Source of the DNA: Rhodospirillales bacterium
Lineage (GTDB): Bacteria; Pseudomonadota; Alphaproteobacteria; Rhodospirillales; Casp-alpha2
Reading direction: 5' to 3'
DNA length: 18,174 nt
NCBI GenBank assembly: GCA_030727885.1
Contig: JANRAT010000223.1
Coordinates: 4,324-22,497, forward strand
The position numbers and the translations under genes are program-made. This document shows, one piece after another, positions 1 through 6,101 of the stretch (position 1 is the first letter of the stretch; every line of letters starts with the position of its first letter). The notes under the pieces are model-generated. The model saw nothing but the letters and a program-made list of their open reading frames with translations, was not told the origin of the DNA and made no database searches.

Positions 1-476
1 CGCAAGTACTGGTCGGGTCGTCCATGGGCGGCTGGATCATGCTGCTGGCCGCCCTGCAGCGACCGCAACGGATCGCCGGATTGGTGGGTATTGCCGCGGC
101 ACCGGATTTCACCCGTGATCTGATCCCCAAGGCGCTGACGCCGGAGCAGCTGCAGGCACTGGACCAGCAGGGCTTTTGTGATATCCCCAACTGTTATGAC
201 GATCAGGAGCCTTATCGCATTCGCAAATCGCTGCTGGATGACGGGGATAACCATTTACTACTGAACGGGGCTATCAGCCTAGACGTGCCGATAAGACTCA
301 TTCATGGGATTGAAGATCACGACGTGCCGTGGCAAACAGCCCTTAAGATAATGGAACGTGTGCGCAGTGAAGATGTCGAGGTTCAGTTCGTCAAAGGCGG
401 CGACCACAGATTGTCGGAGCCCCATGATCTCGAACGATTGACACGCACCGTGAATGCTTTGCTGGAGAGTTTTTGA
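1..476 (+). CDS. alpha/beta hydrolase, 3' part only
   Basis: This is the C-terminal part of an alpha/beta-hydrolase-fold enzyme whose start lies left of the window; the reading frame is open from base 3. The nucleophile elbow G-S-S-M-G-G is encoded at about 15-32, with the catalytic Ser codon at 21-23. Towards the C-terminus, IHGIEDHDVPW supplies the likely acid Asp and GGDHRLS the likely catalytic His, so the Ser-Asp-His triad appears complete. The short cap and the placement of the motifs resemble small serine esterases of the ABHD10/YqiA-like kind, which cleave acyl esters or thioesters in the cytoplasm. The substrate cannot be read from sequence. The stop at 474-476 is two bases before the ATG of the carbonic anhydrase gene, so the two are probably co-transcribed and translationally coupled. 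Confidence 0.85.
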   Translation, partial: QVLVGSSMGGWIMLLAALQRPQRIAGLVGIAAAPDFTRDLIPKALTPEQLQALDQQGFCDIPNCYDDQEPYRIRKSLLDDGDNHLLLNGAISLDVPIRLIHGIEDHDVPWQTALKIMERVRSEDVEVQFVKGGDHRLSEPHDLERLTRTVNALLESF

Positions 477-478
477 CG

Positions 479-1117
479 ATGGATGCTATCGAACGGATGT
501 TAACCGGTTACCGGGCATTTCGCGCAAACATGCCGGTTGACCATCACGAACGTTTGAGCCGACTGGTCAAGGCCGGTCAGAGCCCGCAGGCGGCAGTTAT
601 CGCGTGCTCGGATTCGCGGGTTGATCCGGCGCTGGTTTTCAGCGCCGAGCCTGGCGATATCTTCATGATCCGCAATGTCGCCAACCTTGTCCCGCCGATG
701 GAAGAAGAAGGCACCTTTCACGGCACCAGTGCAGCGCTGGAATTTGCCGTGCTCGGTCTCAACGTCCCCAACATCATCGTGCTTGGGCATGCCCATTGCG
801 GCGGCATTCATGCGATGATCCGGGGCGCCGAAGTGACCAAGGACGGCTACAAGTTCGTGCCGGCCTGGGTCTCGATGCTGTCTTCGGCGCATCGCCGGGT
901 GCTGGCGACGATGCCGGATGCCAGCGAGGAAGAAACGCAACGCGCCTGCGAGCGGAATGCGGTGCTGGTTTCGCTGGAAAATCTGACGACATTTCCGTGG
1001 ATCCGGGAACGCATGTCCAACAGATCACTGAAGCTGCACGGCTGGTTCTTCGATATTGAAACGGCGCAGCTTGAAATCTACGACGCCAAAACCGGCGGCT
1101 TCGAACCGGTCGACTAA
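479..1117 (+). CDS. beta-class carbonic anhydrase
   Basis: A 212-residue beta-carbonic anhydrase, which interconverts CO2 and bicarbonate in the cytoplasm. The Zn ligands are visible as Cys43 in ACSDSR, His104 and Cys107 in HAHCGG. The Asp45-Arg47 dyad of the CxDxR motif is also present. Length is normal for the family. I chose the ATG at 479; a TTG six bases upstream overlaps the preceding stop and adds only two residues. The gene follows the hydrolase after two bases and ends one base before the stop of the convergent epimerase-like gene, so there is no room for a conventional terminator at its 3' end. It may provide bicarbonate for carboxylation or buffer pH; nothing nearby, such as a SulP transporter, specifies the role. 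Confidence 0.95.
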   Translation: MDAIERMLTGYRAFRANMPVDHHERLSRLVKAGQSPQAAVIACSDSRVDPALVFSAEPGDIFMIRNVANLVPPMEEEGTFHGTSAALEFAVLGLNVPNIIVLGHAHCGGIHAMIRGAEVTKDGYKFVPAWVSMLSSAHRRVLATMPDASEEETQRACERNAVLVSLENLTTFPWIRERMSNRSLKLHGWFFDIETAQLEIYDAKTGGFEPVD

Positions 1118-1118
1118 G

Positions 1119-2009
1119 TCAATCTTCTTCGGCGAGAATACCCTGCAGGCCCGAGCGGTAATCCGGGTGGCGCAGTTTTACACCCAGTTCCTTGCGGATG
1201 CGGGTGTTGTCGACGCGCCGGTTATCCAGCCAGAAACTCAGCGCCATCGGGCTCATGCGGTCTTTGACGGTGGCAAAATCTTCCAGCGGCGGCGGCTCCA
1301 TGTCGAGCAGTTCGCAGGCATAACTGGTCACTTCGGCGGGTGGCGCCGGCTCGTTGTCACAGACGTTGTAGACGGCGCCCGGATTGGGCTTGGCAATCGA
1401 CGCCGCGAGTACCCGGGCAATGTCGTCGACGTGGATACGCGAAAATGCATGTCCCGGCTTGTCGATGCGTTTGGCGTTCCTGGCCTTGATCTGGTTGAAT
1501 ACGGATCGGCCCGGGCCGTAGATCCCGGCGAGGCGGAATATATGCACGGGCAGCCCGTCGTTGCCATGCAGTGCCTGCCAGCCCTGTTCAGCCTCGACCC
1601 GTCGCCTGGAGCGGTCGCTGGAAGGGTTGAGCGGCGTCGTTTCGTTCACCCAGGCACCATTGGTGTCGCCGTAGACACCGGTCGTCGACAGATAGCCGAG
1701 CCAGCTCAAAGCGGGCATGGCACGGATAACATCGCTGGCGGCCAAAAGAACCGGATCACCGTCCTCGCCGGGCGGTACCGAAATCAGCAGGTGGCTGGAG
1801 GCGTTCAGTTTGGCGATAATGGCCGGCGTCAGCGCTGTGCCATCCCAGACATGCGCATCAACCCCGGCGGCGATCAGCCGGGCAGCCTTGTCGGCACTGC
1901 GGACGGTGCCGCTGACTGACCAGTCGGCGGCGGATAAATATCGGATCAGGGCTTCGGCGGAAAAGCCGATGCCGAAGCAGAATAATCTCGGTCCGCCACG
2001 TCTGGTCAC
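1119..2009 (-). CDS. NAD-dependent epimerase/dehydratase-family protein (YeeZ-like atypical SDR)
   Basis: An atypical extended short-chain dehydrogenase/reductase of about 296 residues. The N-terminus reads RLFCFGIGFSAEAL, a Rossmann beta-alpha turn with a GxGxxA-like glycine pattern rather than the usual TGxxGxxG. A strand LLISVPPGEDGDP follows, then STTGVYGD, which is typical of the YeeZ branch. I see no YxxxK catalytic pair after that tyrosine, so dehydrogenase activity is not assured. A nucleotide-sugar substrate is possible but unsupported. Start choice: a GTG at 2016-2018 opens the frame, but it overlaps a strong GGGGAG ribosome site (2018-2023). The GTG at 2007-2009 sits 8 bases after that site and is preferred. 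The gene converges on the carbonic anhydrase gene with one base between the stop codons and diverges from the TPR gene. Confidence 0.85.
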   Translation of the reverse strand: MTRRGGPRLFCFGIGFSAEALIRYLSAADWSVSGTVRSADKAARLIAAGVDAHVWDGTALTPAIIAKLNASSHLLISVPPGEDGDPVLLAASDVIRAMPALSWLGYLSTTGVYGDTNGAWVNETTPLNPSSDRSRRRVEAEQGWQALHGNDGLPVHIFRLAGIYGPGRSVFNQIKARNAKRIDKPGHAFSRIHVDDIARVLAASIAKPNPGAVYNVCDNEPAPPAEVTSYACELLDMEPPPLEDFATVKDRMSPMALSFWLDNRRVDNTRIRKELGVKLRHPDYRSGLQGILAEED

Positions 2010-2120
2010 TCGATGCACTCCCCTGCATATTTCTTCTCAGCCCTTGTCGCGGCTGTGTTTGCACCTTAGAAGCCTGAATATGCTTACAGATCGTTATAAC
2101 CCGAAAGGGCACGCCCTGCG

Positions 2121-2888
2121 ATGATCACTGTTCGCCAATCCGCACTTTTTTTTGCCCTGTTGATTCTGCCGCTCAATTTTTCTTCTGCACCGGCTTTTGC
2201 GGAAGAGGTCAATCATGCCCGGGAATATGCCCGTTGCATGGCGATTGCGCCGAAAGACCCCAATGACGCCTTTGAAATGGCGACGGCGTGGAAAAGTCTG
2301 GGCGGGGGTGATGCCGCCGAGCATTGCGCGGCGATCACGCTGTTCTATTCGGGGCAAAAGGAGTTTGCCGCGCGCCGCCTTGAAGCGCTGGCGCAGAAAG
2401 TCGTCGCCGAGCCTGAATTCAAGGGGCAGATTCTGGCCCAGGCCGGACAGGCGTGGCTGGCGGTTGGCGATGCCGCGCATGCCGAAGCAACCTTCAGCGA
2501 AGCGGTCAAGCTGCTCAGAGGTCGGCCCGGCATCCTAGTCGACCGTTCGGAAGCGCGCGCCGCGATGGGCGATTACAGGGGCGCCGTCGAGGATCTGACA
2601 AATGCTATTTCGGCAGACCCAAAGATGGTCGATGCTTACGCGTTTCGCGCCAGTGCCTATCGTTATCTTGATGAAATGGGCAAGGCCAAAGCCGACGTCG
2701 ATACAGCCTTGCAACTGGCGCCGAATGATCCGTCGGCGCTGCTTGAACGCGGTATCATATCGCGTCTGTCCGGCGATAATGCCGCCGCCAGAGCGGACTG
2801 GCTAAGGGTTCTTGAGCTTGACCCCAACGGTGAAGCCGGGCGCCTCGCGCAGAAAAATATCGAGAAGATGGACGTCAAGATCGACTGA
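2121..2888 (+). CDS. exported tetratricopeptide-repeat protein
   Basis: A 255-residue protein with a Sec signal peptide: a short basic start, a hydrophobic core (LFFALLILPLNF) and a probable cleavage site after SAPAFA near residue 27. The mature part has two cysteines (in ARCMAI and EHCAAI) that could pair in the periplasm. From about residue 95 to the end it is made of TPR helices. The clearest runs are the segments containing GDAAHAEATFSEAVKL, GDYRGAVEDLTNAISADP, GKAKADVDTALQLAPNDP and GDNAAARADWLRVLELDP. TPR proteins of this size are usually scaffolds, often for envelope complexes; the partner is unknown. An 8-T run at 2146-2153 lies in the signal-peptide codons. No clear ribosome site at normal spacing precedes the ATG (AAAGGG lies about 11 bases upstream). 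Confidence 0.85.
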   Translation: MITVRQSALFFALLILPLNFSSAPAFAEEVNHAREYARCMAIAPKDPNDAFEMATAWKSLGGGDAAEHCAAITLFYSGQKEFAARRLEALAQKVVAEPEFKGQILAQAGQAWLAVGDAAHAEATFSEAVKLLRGRPGILVDRSEARAAMGDYRGAVEDLTNAISADPKMVDAYAFRASAYRYLDEMGKAKADVDTALQLAPNDPSALLERGIISRLSGDNAAARADWLRVLELDPNGEAGRLAQKNIEKMDVKID

Positions 2889-2901
2889 GGATGAGTGCAT
2901 C

Positions 2902-2987
2902 CTTCGAGACGCCGCCTTGCGACCACTCAGAGATGAGGTGCGCGCATTTCTCCTCATGCTGAGAAGGCCTGGAAGGTCGTCTCGAAG
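2902..2987. repeat. REP-like palindromic intergenic element
   Basis: An extended imperfect palindrome fills the gap between two convergent genes. The outer arms CTTCGAGACG (2902-2911) and CGTCTCGAAG (2978-2987) are perfect 10-bp complements. Inside are GCCTT (2914-2918) with AAGGC (2964-2968), CTCAG (2926-2930) with CTGAG (2959-2963), and ATGAGG (2933-2938) with CCTCAT (2952-2957), leaving a 13-base loop. The CTTCGAGACG and CCTCAT...CTGAG wording resembles dispersed palindromic elements known from alphaproteobacterial genomes. It could act as a bidirectional transcription stop for the TPR and fzlA genes, but it lacks a terminal T-run. Confidence 0.7.
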
Positions 2988-2998
2988 CACGCGCGGTC

Positions 2999-3667
2999 TC
3001 AGAAATCCAGATCGGCGTAATGTTTGGGTGGCGGCGCGCTCGGAATGCGATCGCTGAGCAGGGGCCGGAAGCTTGGCCGTGACTTGATCCTCGCATACCA
3101 GTCCTTGACGCTTTCGTGGCGATCCCACGGTACGTCGCCGATATAATCGAGCGTCGAGAGATGCGCGGCGGCGGTGATGTCGGCCAGAGAGAAATCGTCC
3201 CCGGCCAGCCATTTGCGGCGTTCCACCAGATAGGCGATGTAGTCCATGTGTGTGTGGGCGTTGCTGTGTCCGGCGCGGACCTGCGTGGAATCCGGCTCGC
3301 CCAGACCCAGAAACCGTTTCATGAACTTTTCACCGACCAGCTTTTCGGTCACTTCGACATTGAATTTGCGGTCGAACCAGTCGATCAGCCGGCGCACTTC
3401 GGCGCGGTGAAAGGGCTGGCGGCCGATCAGCGGCGGCTCGGGATGCATCTCGTCAAGAAATTCGCAGATCACCTGAGAGCCGGAAAGGGCTGTGCCGTCA
3501 GGCTCGACCAGTACCGGGACCTCGCCCATCGGGTTGATGGCGAGAAATTCCTCGCGTCGCCGCCAGACGTTTTCGGCCTTCAGTTCAAAGTCTATCCGCT
3601 TCTCGCCGAGTGCGATGCGGACCTTTCTGGAGAACGGAGATAGCCAGAGATGATAAAGAACGCGCAT
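2999..3667 (-). CDS. fzlA: GST-fold cell-division protein FzlA
   Basis: A 222-residue protein with glutathione-S-transferase architecture. The thioredoxin-like N-terminal domain (about 1-80) starts RVLYHLWLSPFSRKVRIAL and contains the cis-Pro segment GEVPVLVEPDG and the SQVICEFLDE helix. The all-helical C-terminal domain contains WLAGDDFSLADITAAAHL. The extreme C-terminus, PPPKHYADLDF, matches the conserved tail of FzlA, the FtsZ-binding division regulator of Caulobacter and other alphaproteobacteria. In FzlA that tail acts in signalling to the septal wall synthesis machinery and its Asp is functionally important. I infer a structural role at the division site rather than detoxification. The ATG is supported by GGAA 7 bases upstream. 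A plain GST is the alternative, but the tail makes FzlA more likely. The gene converges with the TPR gene across the palindromic element. Confidence 0.8.
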   Translation of the reverse strand: MRVLYHLWLSPFSRKVRIALGEKRIDFELKAENVWRRREEFLAINPMGEVPVLVEPDGTALSGSQVICEFLDEMHPEPPLIGRQPFHRAEVRRLIDWFDRKFNVEVTEKLVGEKFMKRFLGLGEPDSTQVRAGHSNAHTHMDYIAYLVERRKWLAGDDFSLADITAAAHLSTLDYIGDVPWDRHESVKDWYARIKSRPSFRPLLSDRIPSAPPPKHYADLDF

Positions 3668-3785
3668 TCGTCATTTCCAAGATCGATGCCCGAAACACGA
3701 CCACTGTCGAAATTGTGAACGGTCGTTAGTAGCACCCAACCCATCGAATACGCTATCAAGGGGACAGATGGCAACAGTCGGCTGC

Positions 3786-3814
3786 TTGCAGAGATAACGG
3801 CAAGGGAAGACAAT
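3786..3814 (+). promoter_or_regulatory. weak candidate promoter for msrPQ
   Basis: TTGCAG (3786-3791) and GACAAT (3809-3814) are separated by 17 bases and lie about 30 bases before the msrP start. Matches to the sigma70 consensus are only moderate (3/6 and 4/6). The rest of the 177-base divergent gap with fzlA shows no clear promoter for fzlA and no strong operator dyad. Confidence 0.3.
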
Positions 3815-3844
3815 GTTCAATGACAGCGTGCATGGGAGCGTCAA

Positions 3845-4813
3845 ATGTTAATCAAAAATCGTATCGCCTCGGATGTTTCAGGATCGGAAATTACCCCAAA
3901 AACGGTGTTCGACAATCGCCGGGCATTTCTGAAAACAGCCGCTTTGACGGGTATCGGCCTTGCTGCGGCAGGGTTGCCCTCGCTCCCGGCGTATGCTGCC
4001 AGAACCCCGTTCAGCGGGGTGCAAAAGACCCAGTGGACGGCCAAGAGCATGCCGGAAAACGATCCGCTCAACACCTATGAAGACATCACCAGCTATAACA
4101 ATTTTTATGAATTCGGCACCGGCAAGCGCGACCCGCAGGAAAATGCCCAGGACTTCAAGCCGCTGCCCTGGGAAATTACCGTCGACGGAGCGTGCGCCAA
4201 ACCCGGCAAGATTTCCTTCGAAGACCTGACAAAGCCGCATGCGCTGGAAGAGCGCGTCTATCGTCATCGCTGCGTCGAGGCATGGTCGATGGTGATCCCG
4301 TGGGTCGGCATTCCGCTCGCCGCTGTGCTGAAACGCTTCGAGCCGACGGCAGACGCCAAGTATGTCGCCTTCGAGACACTTATGGATCTGGAACGCATGC
4401 CCGGACAGCGTCAGCGCGTCCTTAACTGGCCATATAAGGAAGGCCTCAGGATGGACGAAGCCATGCACCCGCTGTCTATCTTGGCAGTTGGCCTTTACGG
4501 CGAAGTCATGCCGAACCAGAACGGCGCGCCGGTGCGTCTGGTGACACCCTGGAAGTACGGCTTCAAGGGGATCAAATCGATTGTCCGGATCAAGTTCCAG
4601 AGTGAAATGCCGGCGACCAGCTGGAATGAAGCGGCATCCCGGGAATACGGATTTTATTCCAATGTCAATCCGGCGGTCACCCATCCGCGCTGGTCACAGG
4701 AGACCGAGCGCCGCATCGGTGAATTATTCAAGCGCAAAACCCTGCCGTTCAACGGCTACGCAGAAGAAGTCGCCGGCCTGTATCAGGGTATGGATCTTCG
4801 CAAGTGGTTCTGA
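3845..4813 (+). CDS. msrP: protein-methionine-sulfoxide reductase catalytic subunit MsrP
   Basis: A 322-residue periplasmic molybdoenzyme of the sulfite-oxidase fold that reduces methionine sulfoxide in oxidised envelope proteins. The N-terminus is a Tat signal with the twin-arginine motif NRRAFLK (Arg25-Arg26), a hydrophobic stretch [12 protein letters not shown] and a probable cleavage near PAYA (about residue 51). This suits export of a folded, cofactor-loaded protein. Cys143 in YRHRCVEAW is the expected Mo-coordinating cysteine. The later segments [16 protein letters not shown] and [16 protein letters not shown] are typical of the family. The start has GGGAG six bases upstream. msrQ follows after 18 bases, giving the standard MsrP-MsrQ pair, where MsrQ delivers electrons from the membrane. 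Confidence 0.97.
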   Translation: MLIKNRIASDVSGSEITPKTVFDNRRAFLKTAALTGIGLAAAGLPSLPAYAARTPFSGVQKTQWTAKSMPENDPLNTYEDITSYNNFYEFGTGKRDPQENAQDFKPLPWEITVDGACAKPGKISFEDLTKPHALEERVYRHRCVEAWSMVIPWVGIPLAAVLKRFEPTADAKYVAFETLMDLERMPGQRQRVLNWPYKEGLRMDEAMHPLSILAVGLYGEVMPNQNGAPVRLVTPWKYGFKGIKSIVRIKFQSEMPATSWNEAASREYGFYSNVNPAVTHPRWSQETERRIGELFKRKTLPFNGYAEEVAGLYQGMDLRKWF

Positions 4814-4831
4814 TCCTGTAAGGCACGACAG

Positions 4832-5527
4832 ATGGCTGTTGATGGTGCGTTGAATGGCGTCCCTGCTGCAGAGCAGGCGCGTCCGGCACGGAAAACCAAA
4901 CGCGATCCGGTCACCTGGATCGTCAAGCCGGTGGTCTGGGTGTTGTGTCTGGCGCCACTCGCTTGGCTGGGCTGGCTGGTGGCTGATACGCTGCTATTTC
5001 ATGGCCGTGGTCTGACCGCCAACCCGGTCGAATTCATCAATCGTTTTTTGGGCGACTGGGCGCTGCGGTTCCTGCTGATCGCCCTTGCGGTGACGCCGGT
5101 CAAGGTTCTCACAGGCTGGAAACAGGCCGTGCGCCTGCGCCGGCTGCTGGGTCTTTTCGCTTTCTTTTATGTGGTCCTGCATATCTCCAGTTATGTCGGC
5201 CTTGATCAGTTCTTCAACTGGTCGGCGATCTGGAAGGACATTATCAAGCGCTGGTACATCACGGTTGGCATGGTGGCCGTGTTGTGCCTGATTCCGCTGG
5301 CCGTGACCTCGACAAAAGGCTGGATCAAGCGCATCGGCGGCAAGAACTGGAACCGGCTGCACAAGGCGGTTTACATAGCCGGCGCAGCGGCTTGCCTGCA
5401 CTTCATCATGATGCGCAAGGGCCTGCAGGTCGAACCGCTGATCTATGCGGGCGTGTTTGCAGCGCTGATGCTGATCCGTACCATTGAGCCGATCAGGCGT
5501 CGCTTCCGGGCTCGTCCTGCGGCTTGA
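4832..5527 (+). CDS. msrQ: heme-binding membrane subunit MsrQ
   Basis: A 231-residue integral membrane protein of the ferric-reductase-like transmembrane family that passes electrons from the respiratory chain or flavin reductase to MsrP. About six hydrophobic segments are visible, beginning with VVWVLCLAPLAWLGWLV and including FLLIALAVTPV, LFAFFYVVLHISSYV and the region around AGAAACLHFIMM. His117 (VVLHISS), His177 (NRLHKAVY) and His190 (CLHFIMM) are the likely heme b ligands. The N-terminal 25 residues are a basic cytoplasmic tail and the C-terminus is strongly basic (IRRRFRARPAA). The last 35 bases overlap the convergent dedA-like gene, so both C-termini are written in the same DNA. Confidence 0.95.
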   Translation: MAVDGALNGVPAAEQARPARKTKRDPVTWIVKPVVWVLCLAPLAWLGWLVADTLLFHGRGLTANPVEFINRFLGDWALRFLLIALAVTPVKVLTGWKQAVRLRRLLGLFAFFYVVLHISSYVGLDQFFNWSAIWKDIIKRWYITVGMVAVLCLIPLAVTSTKGWIKRIGGKNWNRLHKAVYIAGAAACLHFIMMRKGLQVEPLIYAGVFAALMLIRTIEPIRRRFRARPAA

Positions 5528-6083
5528 GGAATTTCCGTCGCACCACCCGGTGCACGATGTAAATCAGCACCATGATAATGACGATGATCACGGCGATGTG
5601 CTCGAACTTCTTGATCTCGCCCAGCATGCGTTGAGCGGTGTTGGCGAAGACAAAGCCGAGTGCCGTGAACGTCGCTGCCCAGACGGCGGCAGAGACGGCG
5701 TTGAGCAATAAAAACCGCAATGCCGTTATCTTGCTGAGGCCGATCGCCACCGGGCTGATATTGCGGATGCCATAGATGAAGCGGAACGACAGAATGAACA
5801 AGGTCGGATATTTCTCAAGCAGATCCAGGGCGCGGCGAAATGCAGGATGATCGGTGTTCTTGGTTATGAAACGGTGCGTTCGGTAGCGTCTGGCCAGAAA
5901 GAACCACATCTGATCGCCGGCGAATGATCCGGCAAAGGCCATCGCCGCAACGGCATAGGGGTTGAGCAATTGCTCATGGGCCGCGAAGCCGGCCAGCACG
6001 ACAATGGTTTCTCCCTCGAGAAAGGTGCCGAGCAGAACGATCCACAACCCGTATTCGGCGAGTAATGATTGAAGGAGGTCCAT
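5493..6083 (-). CDS. DedA-family (VTT domain) membrane protein
   Basis: A 196-residue polytopic inner-membrane protein of the DedA/VTT family, whose members move lipids such as undecaprenyl phosphate or phosphatidylethanolamine and help maintain proton motive force. Family marks are the N-terminal reentrant region GTFLEGETIVVLAGFAA, GDQMWFFLARR, the conserved RFIYGIRNISP segment with its essential arginines, and a C-terminal membrane helix (IAVIIVIIMVLIYIV) followed by a basic tail. Length is typical. The start lies 18 bases after the polA stop, so it is probably the last gene of the zinc-finger-polA operon. I see no strong ribosome site ahead of the ATG, which suggests low or coupled translation. 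Its 3' end overlaps msrQ by 35 bases in the opposite direction. Confidence 0.92.
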   Translation of the reverse strand: MDLLQSLLAEYGLWIVLLGTFLEGETIVVLAGFAAHEQLLNPYAVAAMAFAGSFAGDQMWFFLARRYRTHRFITKNTDHPAFRRALDLLEKYPTLFILSFRFIYGIRNISPVAIGLSKITALRFLLLNAVSAAVWAATFTALGFVFANTAQRMLGEIKKFEHIAVIIVIIMVLIYIVHRVVRRKFLKPQDEPGSDA

Positions 6084-6101
6084 ATTGCTTGAGGCGCGCT
6101 T

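Noticed and set aside
1056..1919. 287-codon plus-strand open frame opposite the epimerase-like gene
   Set aside because: It overlaps the end of the carbonic anhydrase and runs antisense to a recognisable Rossmann protein.
2146..2153. T8 run in the signal peptide of the TPR protein as a phase-variation tract
   Set aside because: It is short and lies in Phe codons expected in a hydrophobic signal core; there is no further sign of slippage.
3878..4684. 268-codon minus-strand open frame opposite msrP
   Set aside because: msrP has a Tat signal and the Mo-ligand cysteine in frame; the antisense product is unrecognisable.
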